Assembly (NCBI GenBank): GCA_026545765.1
Contig: JAIFAC010000221.1
Span: forward strand, 78,644 to 142,643
DNA: 64,000 nt
Reading direction: 5' to 3'
DNA from: Plantago major
Taxonomy: Eukaryota; Streptophyta; Magnoliopsida; Lamiales; Plantaginaceae
Part shown: one piece after another, positions 24,101-36,496 of the stretch
Position numbering within the stretch: position 1 is the stretch's first letter
How the letters are laid out: each line of letters starts with the position of its first letter
Translations under genes and position numbers: made by a program
Notes under the pieces: generated by a model
What the model saw: only the letters and a program-made list of their open reading frames with translations
What the model was told of the DNA's origin: nothing
The model's database searches: none

Positions 24101-26545
24101 GGTCGGACAAGATTACAGATGGCATTGAGCGATCCACGCCCAGACTACGCAATTTATACCTTGAACAAGAAGAAGTTAATGGGCGGAAGATCACTATCCG
24201 AGTGGTCGATCTTGTATGTCGAAGATGATGAGGAGGAAGAAATAAATGAAAATTACTTTGATGAACCTCCCAGACCATCACCAAAGGATGATAATGACAA
24301 AAGGATGATGATGATGCCCTGCACCGAGGAGGAGAATTTAACTAAGAAATAATACCTCAGCTGCTGAAAAGCACACTGAGAAGACTTCACAGAAATCTTC
24401 GTCTCCATCTCCTCAGAAATCTACTCATCCTTCTTCTCACCAACATCAAGTTACTACAGAACAAGTAGTTGAGCTTTCTGACGAAATCAATCAGAAAATT
24501 TTGAATACTCAAAACAGAACTGCTCAACTCAGACAACTGTTGGAAGAAGAACAACAGCTCCATGTTCAACTGGAAGATCAAATAGCTAAATCCAGAGATA
24601 AGATTGATCAACTACAAGATCTATACTTAGAAGAAATGATTGCTTACTCTGAAGTTAAAGAGCTACGGGATGCTGTGCAAGAGATCACCAAAGAACTCGA
24701 TACTGAAGAAGTATCTGAAGTCAAGCATGATGCTAAGGCTGCATCATCTTCGAAAGAAGTACCATCCTCCTCCCAGAAAGGAAAGAAACCAATCTCTGAG
24801 ATGGTTGCTAGACTCGATACAATCGATGAAAATGTCCAAGAGGATGAAGATCCTTGGTGATTACTCGGATGATGAAGAAGACAAGATTTTGGCGAGCACG
24901 CAATGAACATCTAGCGGTTTCTCACTTGAAAAGGAAGTGATTGCTCCTACAATCTTCAACAAAGCATGACGTCCCCACTCCAGTAGGTACAGAGCAGTGT
25001 GCAATCCGGCTACTCGAACAAGGAGATGTCTTTCCCGAATAAAAGTAAGTGTCCCTACGAAATGAGAAAGTTCTTGAGCTAATCCTCGAGAACCACTAGC
25101 ATAGTCATTGCTCGGAAAGATGCAGGAATGATAAGGGCGATGATCGTCTTTAGTGAAAAAAGCTTTCAAGAGGCAAGTTACCTTCTTTGAAGCGAGATGC
25201 CATCCTAGGCCCATTGGCGAGCTCAGCGATAAGGACAATGGACTTATCAAGCAAAATTAGGAGCTCAAAGCCGAACTTGAAGTTGGTCACTGCTATAATT
25301 ATCTACAAGGGCACTTCAACTCTCTCTGATTCCTTTATGAGGCCGAGTCGATGACAATGACTAAGGGGAAAGAAAGTACAAATCTGGACCTCAAAGTCGG
25401 GGAATGGGAAGAAGGAGATGAAAACAAGAAGAAATCTGGGTAGTGCGGCTCGAGAAAGGAAGAAGAAAAACTTCCCACCACCACTCGAATCGATGAACCC
25501 TCCTCGAAGCCAAGTTGCTTTGCAAATAGTAGTACTTCCGAAACCATTGAAGGAACCAAAATGATAACAAGGGCCATAGCACGAAACCTCAAGTACCAAG
25601 GCTCCAAGGAGAAGACAAGTTAGAGGATTGATGAATCTTGAAGAAGAAGAAGAAGAAGGTCAAATCAAGTCCCGAGCGATGAAGAAGGCGATAAAACTCT
25701 CACAAGATCTAATCTTGATGATGATGAAAGCGATGAAGATGAAGCTCCTCTTCACGGAAAAAGGAAAATTGAAAGCCTAAGCGAGCCCATAGCCGCAAAG
25801 CCTGGCGGCTAAAACACCCTCTGGAAATACCAAGTCTATCCGGTGGTTCTTCAAGCAACAACCGATGAGAATTCAAGACAAAGAAGGAGCGGTGAGGCGA
25901 GAAAAGACAAAGTCGACTTCCACTCGGGCGGAAGAAGCCAAAATAGAGTATGTGAAGTATGACAATGATTCCTCTGTCTACAGGTGCATCAATCAGAAAA
26001 ATGGCTATTGGATTCTGGAACTAAAGCATCTATTGGTAAATTCAAGATTTCCAGAACCAATTCATAAACAACTCATGGCATGGAGAAAGGATAAACCTAC
26101 CTTGATCAACACCAATCACATTAAAGCCTGGTTGGATTTTGAAGTTGTCAAGAGAACTGAAGCCATGAAAAAGGACCTCTCTGATGATTGTCCATATGGA
26201 AAGCCAGATGATGTGCACAAAATTACGAATATCACGAGCAGCACAAGACCAAGACTTCTTTGTGGAACCACATGAGTCGTTCTATCGGCGGAAGATCAAT
26301 ACAAGGGTGACATCAGATATCTGAAGATTATCTACGATTACTTCAAGCTCTCAGATATCAGAATAGAGCATGCCTGGAAGTGGGGAAAGTACCTATGGGT
26401 CAAGCATTTTGTCAAGAAAAATCCTACCAAAACCTACAAAGAGGTCTGTGGATTTGCCAGAGACACAAAGATGCTCGTCAGAACTCTTCTCTATGATTAT
26501 TCTGATGACATCAAAAGGTTTGGAGATAGGAAATTTGCAGACTGA
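21108..26545 (+). pseudogene. Accessory (env-position) ORF region of element C
   Basis: The region starts at the ATG at 21108 (MASKNTSTQKSQ), just after CTATATAAAGAG. Near 21370-21560 there is an E-F-Y-N-N-L-like block followed by a phenylalanine-rich segment, resembling the 'putative plant transposon protein' domain. The central part, about 24480-24860, is a glutamine/glutamate-rich coiled coil (QLRQLLEEEQQLHVQLEDQI) followed by an acidic, serine-rich linker. The C-terminal part (about 25940-26545) is a compact domain with tryptophans, including IEHAWKWGKYLWV at 26364-26402 and YSDDI. No signal peptide or membrane segment is evident, so the usual label 'env-like' is positional only. It is broken, with many interruptions, and the function is unknown. 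Confidence 0.55.
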
Positions 26546-26916
26546 TCCATAGAAATACTGTTGAAGATTTGAAGATTGAAGACTTGAAGACTAGTTCTTT
26601 AGGATGTTTACTTGGAGCTTGGTTACTCCTATTGTCCTAATTTACTATGTAGTTTTTGAATTTTTGCTGACTAAGCTTAACTGTATCATGTATTGAAGTT
26701 ATCTGTAATCTTTAGTTGTAACTTATCTGAAGAACTTACTCTCAGATAGTATTCTATAAAAGATAACTTGTCAGCAAAGATCACACCTTGTGATTTGGTT
26801 GATGTTTACTTTCTGCACTTAATTATATGAATTAAAAGATCATAAGAAATGATTAAGTGGTGGATTGTTTCCTCATCCAGATTTGTAATAGGTCAGATAG
26901 TCATCGTTGACTGATC

Positions 26917-26930
26917 AAAAAGGGGAAAAT
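26917..26930 (+). other. Polypurine tract of element C
   Basis: AAAAAGGGGAAAAT lies immediately before the 3' LTR start at 26932. Plus-strand priming at this position defines the 3' LTR boundary. Element B has the equivalent AAAAAGGGGG at 38941-38950. Confidence 0.8.
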
Positions 26931-26931
26931 T

Positions 26932-28585
26932 TGTTAGAAATATCTGTTTAAGTTTTGATCAGCAACATGATGACTTATCTTAGTCTCAGAAAGGTGATTA
27001 GTACTCTTGGTTCACTTGAACATTGTAAAAGAGGAAACCCACTAAGTATGATAGTCTAGCTAATCTTGTATAGGATGTTAGGTCTCAAAATGTAATTTTA
27101 TTTTATGAAGAAGACCGAAGAAGACATCCAAGCGAACAAGCTCAGCGACATTGAAGACTTGAAGAAAGCGCACAAGATTCTTGAATCATTGTTCGGATAT
27201 CTTAGCGGATATCTTGAAGACACGAATAGTTTCAAACAAACTGTGTCACAAGAGATCTCTGAAAAATAAGAAACATATCTGAAAACAAGGAAAGTGTCCA
27301 CATATATCTATTCTCAGATACCTTGAGCTTTAACCACGTTTCTGAAAGAGAAATATATATTGCAAACAAAGTTGTTTCAATAAAAACAAGTGGTATCTGA
27401 AGAATGAAGATAAGGATGTAAAGAATCGAGACAACACTAGTCTACGATACAAAGCATAGTTAAGTTGACACTCTGAGGACAAAAGTATAGTACAAATGCA
27501 TTTAATGCCGACGGAAATGTCGAACAAAAGCAGCGGTATCTTACGAAGAAGAAGACAAAACCTTTCTGATGATGTACACAGATATCAATAGTTTGAATTT
27601 GAGCTAACGGATACTATTGATGGCATTCAAATTCATCTATAAATATCAACACTTAGACTGCTTGAGAAGACACCTTAGATACGCTGAACATCTGAACACA
27701 GAACATATCTTACTCTCTCAAAGCAAACTACTTACCTTCAAGCTTTCTGTTGCGACCAAAGCCTCTGATACTTAAGTAGGACTGAAGTTCTAAGTGTCCT
27801 GATCCTAAACAAGCAAAGCTATCTGTGAAGGAGTTGAATCAAAAGATCAACTATCTGAGATTCATTCTCTTGAACAGATATCATAAGACTTGGGTCAGTA
27901 TAAAATCGAACAAGATACCATACGCTGTAAAGTGTATTAAGTAACTTAGTTCACAGAGCTATCTGATTAACTGAAAAGTTATTAAGACGCTCATCTGACA
28001 ACTCGAATGAAACCGACACCAAAACCGGCGTGAGTAGGAAGTACTTAGTTTGGAAAATCGGGGAATAACTCCAAGGTTCTGGGATTATAGGAAGTACTTG
28101 ATTTGGGAAACTAAGGAATAACTCCAAGGTTATTGAGTATAGGAAGTACATAGCTTGGGAAGCTAGGGAATAACTCAAAAAGGTTTCTGAGTGTAGGAAG
28201 TACTTGGCTGAAGAAGCTAGGGAACAACTCAGGGGGAACATTTGGTTGGGAACCATTTATTCCAAGGATTTCTTAGAATAGGATCATTGTAAGGAGAACT
28301 CGATTATACATTCTAGTGAATTCTAGGTCTCTGATAGACCAAAGTGGATTAGTTGGAGGATTCATACCTCCGGATACCACTATACTTCTTTGTGTCATTT
28401 ACGTTTACGTATTTACATTTGACACACACACACACTAAGCATTTACGCACTTATCTTTATTAAGTCTTCCTTTTCTGATTCTAAGTATCGGATATCCATT
28501 GAATATCGAGAAATAGTTATTATCGACAAAAGTTTTAAAAACTATTCACCCCCTAGTCTTTTACTTTGCGTTATACGGACCAACA
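26932..28585 (+). repeat. 3' LTR of element C (1654 bp)
   Basis: It starts TGTTAGAAATATCTG and ends GGACCAACA, and it matches 12650-14334 along its whole length. Many of the differences from its partner are CAG or CTG in one copy against CG in the other, rather than random substitutions. It is followed by the CAAAA duplication at 28586-28590. Confidence 0.9.
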
Positions 28586-28968
28586 CAAAAAAATTTGTTG
28601 AAAATTTCCTTTCTGTGAAATATTTCAAACAAATCTTTGACGATCATTTAATGATTTACGAATCCGGTTTGTCTACTAATTCTGAGTTTACGAAAAGTTG
28701 AAAGATACTTGACGAGTTGAGACAAATTCAATTAATGGGCAAAATTACGGTGTTGATTGATATCATTACTAAGAGAATCAATCTCAACCCTTGATGAAAG
28801 CAACTTGTAATTCAACGACCGAGATGCGTCCACAAAAGCCCACTCGCACAGAAACCAAGTGACTGACCTCACTAGCATTTAATGCTAAATCGCTTTTCCA
28901 TCACGCCTATGCAGAAGTGTGAGATATATACGTATAGACTTCATCTCTATCGAATGTACTTGCATTGC

Positions 28969-28976
28969 TATATAAA
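28969..28976 (+). promoter_or_regulatory. TATA-like box upstream of the accessory ORF, element B
   Basis: TATATAAA lies 203 bp before the accessory ATG at 29172, the same distance as in element C. The following 90 bp aligns with the element C segment starting at 20905, and conservation is visibly higher there than in the spacer before it. Confidence 0.45.
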
Positions 28977-31900
28977 CGAGGTTTTGGCAATTAGAATTAC
29001 TTTTGCCTAAACCTACATTTCAATTTGCACCAAGAATAGCATTTTCTCTCTAAATCTCTGCAAATCCTATTCAAAACCTTACGAAAATGCAAAAGTATTT
29101 TTGCAAAAAATTCTTTCTATTTTCAACTGACTCCTTTCATCTCTTCCCAATCGTACTATTATAAAAGAGAGATGGCACCAAAAAGAGCTTCTACTCAGTC
29201 CAAAAAGAGCTTCTACTCAGAAGACTCAAGAAACCACATCTGTTACTACTGAAAAGCAAATTGAAATAAAAAAACCGAAGAGTCACTGGTGATTTTGATT
29301 TCAAGATGTGGAATGAAAACTCGAAAGTACTACGGGAGGTACTTGTCGACGAGTATGTGATTAATGGTTCGAAACATCCACGAGATGTGAGGCGAGGACT
29401 ACCTCTACTTGAAAAGGTAGGGATTAAACAATTCTGCTCTACACAACATTCTTGTGCCTCACTCATGGATGTACTAGAATTTTATAACAACTTGAAGATA
29501 ATTGATGAAGACATAGAAAATGTGTCAATAGAATCTAAGGTTCGAAAAGGTGGTTAAATTGAACCTTGAATCATACGCAAACTCTTTTGCCTTCCCAAAT
29601 AGCCTTTGAATTCATCCGACACCTCCGTCCAAGCTTTGAAGCATTTTGCTTGGAGCACATCAATGCAGATGATACACGACTCTGATTACTTCAACAACCA
29701 TGATGTCAAAGAAAACATCTGGCGTACCTTGGGATCTGATTGCATTAATCCTTCACGGATGTTTTGACTACAATCTTGGAGGAGTAGACCAGTAAGCATG
29801 GAGCGTTGGGGAATGTTGGCTTTCTGAGCACCACTGACGATCGGTCGGAGGATTTCAATTGGAAATCGCTTTCCTAAGGTTCATTAGCAAGATAAAATTC
29901 TCTCCTCAGTTGTTGATGGAAGCGAACTACAAAATAAGTGGCCTTGATTACGAAAATCGCTATATCCTTGAAATCGGGGATAATACTCGGAGATCGGACA
30001 CCAATTGCCAAAGGTGATCGATAAACAAGCACAAGGCTATACTAGTAAAAGAAAGGAATTGAAGTTTACGAGGGTCGACTTTTAAGAAGCGAGAACCTCG
30101 AGAAAGAAAAAATTTGCTAAGAAAGTGGAAGAACTTGCTAAGAGAAGATTAAAAGAGACATAATCGATGAAGACATCAATGTCGATGCATCCTTAGCAGG
30201 TACCAAAAGTCAAGCCACATCTAAAGAAGAAGCCGACATCTTGCTTTACCCTGACATCTCTTTTATTGAGCAAGACACGAGGGAAAACAACCAACCCCTC
30301 CGAAAGTGTAAACCTGCGAAATGCAAGAGGTTAGAAGGAAGAAGCTACGATAAAGAAAGACATGTTTACTCGACATCACGACCATCGGTGATCTTTGTCG
30401 ATATGTTGAATGCCTTTCAAGAATTCTGAGCTACCGGCATGTGTCCTTCTTGAAGAAAATCACCGCAAACCAAGTTCTGACTCTCTTCAAAGAGGAGTCT
30501 TTCTCTTGTTGTGACCAAGAAAGATGCCGAGGATGGCAATGAGACATTGTCTGGAAGGGCCCAAAGTGTGAAACTTCAAACAAAGAAAAAGTCACTCGAC
30601 AACAAAACCAAGGCGTGGAACCCACTCGAGTTCAGATACCAATCGATCGATGCAAATCGGTGATCTTGAAAAAGGAAGGACGAAGCGAAATGCTTTGGAG
30701 AAGGAGAACACCACTTCTCGATCATTCGAGAATCTGAGTTTTTATCTGAGCTCAAGCGAGAAGAAATATGAAGCCAATTTGAAAAGCCATGGCTTTAGAG
30801 GACACCTGAAATCATGCGGGTTTACGAAAACATGTTTGAACCTCCGATGCGAGGATCGAGAAAGAAAAGGAAGTTGAAAAGGAGAAAAATCTAAAGTCTC
30901 CTAAATCGACTAAAATATCGAAACACGGACCGCCTCTCCCAACAAGACTTCTAAACCTATTATTTGCGACGGGTTCTCTCGTCGCCTATTCCTCAAAGTC
31001 CTTCAACCTTTGATGTTAACTCTTTCGATGGGGAGTATCTCTCATTACTCGATGAGTCTGAGACCCTTTGATACGACAAAGCGGATGGAATACTTTTCAC
31101 AATGGCGAGAAAGTCGGAGACTTAGCCTTAAAACTACTGTTTAAAGATGGTGATGGCCTTAAATAAAGAGCAGTATGAATCCCTGGAAGATTTCGTTCAT
31201 CGATTGCTACCAACTGATAAACATAGACTCAATGAATGTATAAGTACGGGATTTAGAAATACTGTGTGCGACCATTTGGTGGAACTCTTTCAGAATACGG
31301 ATAAGCAGAAGAAGCTTCAGATGATTCGTCATCCTATACTTCCACATCACTTACAATAAGGAGCTTCTTCTGCTAAGACTCCAACTTCTTATAACAAAGA
31401 GGAGTCAGATCAAAAGGACAAATCTCAAACTTCTCTACCATCCTCCTGTAAACATGATGCGTCTAAAGATAATTCTGATGGTGATAATGATAACAACGAT
31501 GATCAGCCACCTGGAGCAGGCAGAACAATCTCCACACAGCAACCCTCAGTTGTTGCAAAACAATCTGAGAAGAAACCAACCACTTCTGCCTCTCACCATC
31601 AAGATGATTCCTCCAGCAAGAAGCTACACAAGGACATCTTAGAACTCTCTGATGATAATCGACTCTGCGTATTTGCCGAATTAGAGTCAGATATCTCATC
31701 TCGGAGACTTGCGACTGAAGCTACTGCATCTTGAGGTACAAACCAAGATGTGAAAAGGAAGCGACCTCGAAAGTTGTGGATCTCATTCTCGGAGAGGAAG
31801 CGACTCTACTGAATTACAAATTCTCCAGTGCTAAACAAGCTATTGATAAGGAGAATCAAGGCAGAGGCGCTATGGAAGGCGAGAGCTTCCATTAAACAAA

Positions 31901-32823
31901 ATAAGCGAGTTCTTGTATTGGAATTTTGAAGAAGAAGCAGAACATAAAGATTCAACGCCTCTGAAGGACAAATACACTTCACAGGACTTTGCTCCACCAA
32001 TACTTGACCCCTTGATGATAATTCCGGTGCCAAAATCTGTTGGTGATGTATGGAGTGAGCAAGAACAGATTTTTGAGAATCTGTTTAAGGAATGCTCTGA
32101 TCAAGACAAGGAGCTTATAGAGTCTGCACCTCTTGCCTTCAAAAAAACTTGGCCTTTACTTGCGGAAGGATCAGATTTATCCTTCATTCGGAGAAGAGGC
32201 CATGCAAAGAGCGGAAGATGAGGATTTGATACAGCTCATTGACTACCTCTCCACTGTGGCTATTGAGAATATAACAAAAGTGGTCTCTGAGGTAGCAAAG
32301 CTAAATGATGAAGAAACTGGTTTTGCTAACCAGAATATGCTTTAAAGAGTTGAACTGCAAGAAATCACTCGAGCTTATAAACGATTACAAGGAAGCTTTG
32401 CCTCCATCTCAGAATCCTTTGTGAAGCTGTCAGAACATATTGATCAGCCTCCTATGACCAAGGGGGGGAAATGGAAAAACCAAGAGGAAAAGCAAACAGC
32501 TGACTTTATAAAGCTTTACCTCTAAAAATTACCTCTAGTCAAGCTCTCCTACCCCCACCCCCCATTGTTAATAAAGAGTCTCACGAAGTTCCTAACGCTG
32601 CCAATAACTCAAAAAAAAAAAAAAAAAAAGAATCTTCTATGCAGAAGATGTTGAAAAGCCTTCTGAAAAGAAGAATAATGTTGGTCGAAGATGGAAACAA
32701 GGCCTCGGTGGCAACTCGTGAAGAAGATGATGAGGAAGAAGACCCTACACCTCTTATTGAAGAAAGAAGTGTGGGATTTTCAATTGGACCAGAATTACTT
32801 ACGGTACCCACTCGAAGAAATCT

Positions 32824-34140
32824 TGATGTGCTCAAATTATTACTTAGAAAACAAGTAGTAAGAAGTTGTTGTGAGGCATGACAGATAACCATGATGTCGT
32901 TAAGCTAAGGAACCATTTAAGCTACCTAGCGGTTTGAAAGCAAGCAGTTACTTGTGAAAATAGATTGATTTGTAAGTTGGTTGTTTCTAAAAACTAGAAT
33001 AAGATAAAGCGGATAACGGTTTTAACAATGAGAGAAGATGAACACGTAGTAATGATCAAGTAATGCTAATTAGGTTCTAGGGTAATCATTCATATTTGTC
33101 ACGATTGGTGAAAATCAATCAATCCAATTCAACTAATCGTTATTTGAAAATTTCAAACTAGAGTAATCGTGGGTTGTCAATCCACGATCCTTAACCGAAA
33201 ATGATTTTGAAAGTCTTGAACTAGCTTATTGAATTGAAGGTTTTTACGAAGATTTTGAACTAGACGAACCTATATGAACAAATCCTAACCACAGAAGCGA
33301 ATATGCAAGACTATCATATAACTATACGTGTTGGAGTGACTTAACTACTCATGAGGGAAGCAAAGATGAAAGAATGAATGGTATAGATTACGCAAAGCAT
33401 AAACATGGTGATAATCGCATGCAAGATCATACAATTCGATAAACAGAAGAAAACACGAATTGAAGATAAACAATAGAGAGTTATCAATAATTACCAAGAA
33501 TTGATCCCGATGGTTTTACAAGAGGTAAACCAAGCTCAAAGATCAATCAATCAATGTCAAAACCTAGTTCTATGAGCTTTTTCTATGTAAAAATCGAATA
33601 TAAGAAGTTATGGCCAAGGAAGACCTAATTCTAACCTAAAAAGGAGTTTTTCTGTTGAATCTGTGAAGTTATCGCAAATCTCGCCGCGGCGAGCTATTTT
33701 CCTCGCCGCGGCGAGATTAAAACCTATGTAACATTTTCCACATACAGAATTTTCCGATGCTTCCAAAACGAAAATTGTAGCTCTTTGAATTATATTTCCG
33801 TGTCCACTGAGATAAGGTCAATCGGACATCATATGAGAGAGTTATGGCCAAAATGGCTAGACTTCTCCGTAAAACTTCACTTTTGCAAGCTTAACTAAGC
33901 GTCTCTCAATTCTTCGTCCGAACTCCGAATCCACTTACGTTTTCGCCCAGTTACTCTACATTCAAAGATCTAGTACCAACGTTTTTACTCCGATTTTCAC
34001 CTTCGGGACACAAAAATCCTACAAAACACAAACAAAGCACCAAAGCATAAAAATGCACAAAGACACTATAAAACCATAAACAAAGAGTAACAAAGACCGC
34101 TAAAAAGGACTAAATGAGACTCTAAATTATAGTCGCATCA
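32824..34140 (-). repeat. Element D LTR, left copy (3' LTR; 1317 bp)
   Basis: It starts TGATGTGCTCAAATTATTAC and ends AGTCGCATCA. It carries two copies of the perfect palindrome CTCGCCGCGGCGAG (33680-33693 and 33702-33715). It matches 36497-37857 throughout. Confidence 0.85.
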
Positions 34141-36116
34141 AACTCCCCAAACCGAACCTTTGCTCGTCCTCGAGCAAACAAACAATCCTAGACACAACTA
34201 GACTCGAAACCACGAAAACAAACAAAGAGTCGAGGTCCCAGTGGCCGAATCTACCATTGTAAACAGTAAGTCCACGAGATGCAAAAATTTTGTCATCAAA
34301 CCAACTTTGGCAAAATAGTGTACAGAAAATCAAACACAATCGTTTTCCAGACAAATAGCACTTAAGTGTAGCTCGCTAGTCCCTCATAGGTGAATGCAGT
34401 GTATCTCTCACTCTCTTGGAAGTATCAAAATGGGGTATAAGCTCAAAAATAAATTGGGAAGGTGACTTGCGTCACAAAGGTTCCTAGAATATCTTATGCT
34501 TTTGCACTTGTCTCATTAGATCGAAAGGGACTTAACTGGCAACTCAATTTTTCAGAAAACAAAAGCTGACCTCCCCTAATCCGTCGACGATTCAATCTCG
34601 ATCAAATACTTCTTTGTATATTGATTGCTTGGCCTCATTGGGCTCTTTTAATCTCAATTTTTTGCGGTGTCTATTTTACGAAAGTCCACTTTTATGCGTG
34701 TCGATTTAGTGTCGTGCCATCAACCCTCACGGACATATGACTTTTTAGGACCACGCCGGTATATAGGTAGTATTTGAAACACGCCTAACACGACTAACGG
34801 TGATCAATGAAGACCATAGATCCACCCGAGATTAAAATATCAATAAGCTTTTAGGAGAAGTAAACAAACTTTTGACAATAATGCAAAACAACACATAAAA
34901 GTCATGAGATAACAGTTCTCTCCCCGAACATGTTCCTTGGAGCAGGGAAGAAACTTAAAAATAGCATGTCGTTAAGTCATCCCTAACAAGGAGTACGTAA
35001 GTATGAAAAGCAGTAATGTCGTAAAACTTGCACTACCCAGGAAATCACACAATACATTTGCCGATACAAAAAAAATTCATCGGCTCTTAGGCTTCTCACA
35101 GGTTTTTTGGACCAAGGAGCTAAACAAACTTGCTATTTAAAAGAGAAACGACCTTGTAGGATTAAAAATACACTGTCCTACTTCCATTAATCATCAAACA
35201 AAAGCGTGGCGACAAGTGGATTTAACACCTACAATGGACGTTCGACTTGGTTAAAGACTCGGACTCAGCGAAAATTTGAAAATAGGCGAAAATGCGGGCG
35301 AAAGACTACATCTAAAAGCTAAAGACCTGAACATAAGCTGAAAACAAAAGAAACACATAAAAGTGGCTAACATACCACCCGTGAACAAATAAGGCACAGG
35401 CAAAAAGATATGCAATCCTATGTGGCTCAGACCACCACTATGAAAGTGATAAATCTGAACACAAAAACATGAAATCCTCCCCGAACCTAAACTTTAGCTC
35501 ATCCTCGAGTTTCAAGTTTAAGCAAGCGAAGGACAACGAAAAGAAAAATAACAAATGATAATAAAAAACTTACCCCGGGTTGCCTCCGGAAGCGCCTTTA
35601 TTATAGTCGTTGGCTCGACTTTTGAAATCTTGCTATCCATTATCAAGCGGGAGCGAATCCCTTGCATCCGTCCGGTATCCTCGACATTTGTGAGCCATCC
35701 TTAGCTCCTCTCCTCGGGTTCTCTAACGTTCCATGATTCCACCAAACTAAAATTAAACAAATCAAAAATTTAAAAACTAAAAAATAACTATAGAATCGGA
35801 GGAAAATAAAAGCGAAAAAGTGGGTGAAACTCACAGGGTCGATGTGTATGATGGGACTATGGCGTGTGAATCATGGGTTTCTTCTTGTACCGTAGGGGCA
35901 GATTTAGGAGTCAGCTCAGCAGGTAAGCAAGTAGAATGTGTTTCTTCTTGTCTTTGAGGCGAGTTAGGAAATCATTTCAGCGGGTAAGGAGTAGAATGGG
36001 TTTCTTCTTATCAGTGAGGCGATTGAAGTCGACTCAGCGGGATGGTTTATCTTCTCCTATTTGGATGTCCTCAATCGACAACATCGACAAACTCGAAGAA
36101 TTGTTTGAATTTAAAC
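34141..36116. other. Element D internal region without recognisable genes
   Basis: This interval has a polypurine tract at its left end and, on the minus strand, the phrase CTCGAGGACGAGCAAAGGTT, which is common just before the polypurine tract in related plant Ty3 elements. The only other recognisable landmark is at 35695-35760, where the sequence matches element E from 40384. No open frame with family resemblance is visible. Confidence 0.5.
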
Positions 36117-36404
36117 TCATCTATGGGTTGTCTCGGCTTCTTCTAATATTGTTTGATCATCCTTGGTCAATCCAAAATAGAAACATCCTATCACATCCCT
36201 ACCGCTCAATCTAGCATTTATGCACCCTTTTTCAAGCTCTCTAAACCGATACCACGCATCGTAGAATATTTCTCCAGGAAACTGACGGAAACTATGAAGG
36301 AGTCCCCTCTCTTTCTGGAGGATAGAGTAGATGTGCATCAGATACGGTTTCTTGGTTGCATAAGTCCCTACACACGAAGACAAGAAACCACGAGTAGTTG
36401 ACAA
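36117..36404 (-). pseudogene. gag remnant of element D (Retrotrans_gag)
   Basis: The minus-strand product contains SFRQFPGEIFYDAWYRFREL and DVIGCFYFGLTKDDQTILEE. This matches the Retrotrans_gag core (PF03732) of Ty3 elements, where the pattern is F-R-Q-x-P-G-E-x-x-x-x-A-W-x-R-F-x-x-L followed by F-Y-x-G-L. It is short compared with a full gag. Element E carries the same segment at 40730-41131. It is a fossil fragment. Confidence 0.75.
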
Positions 36405-36496
36405 AACAAAAACTAACGAAACAAAAGAAAACTATAAACAAAGCAGTAAAATTTGCAATCAAGCGCTTCTGAGGAATTGATTCCCGGCGGTAAATT

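Larger units (their letters stand above)
12650..28585 (+). mobile_element. Ty1/copia element C, SIRE/Maximus-like, complete ends (15.9 kb, coding region broken)
   Basis: Both LTRs are present, at 12650-14334 and 26932-28585. The flanks carry the same five bases, CAAAA, at 12645-12649 and 28586-28590, a clean target-site duplication inside element B. Internal order is primer site, gag, protease, integrase, reverse transcriptase, RNase H, and a 6.7-kb accessory region ending in a polypurine tract (26917-26930). By eye the first 200 bp of the two LTRs differ at only a handful of positions, so insertion was recent relative to B, A and E. The structure looks whole but the coding parts carry many interruptions, some of which could be sequence errors (see findings). 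Confidence 0.9.

Noticed and set aside
32611-32628. Adenine run as a poly(A) tail of a retrogene or SINE
   Set aside because: No target duplication or upstream SINE/retrogene body was found. It lies within the element B accessory region and looks like simple homopolymer growth.
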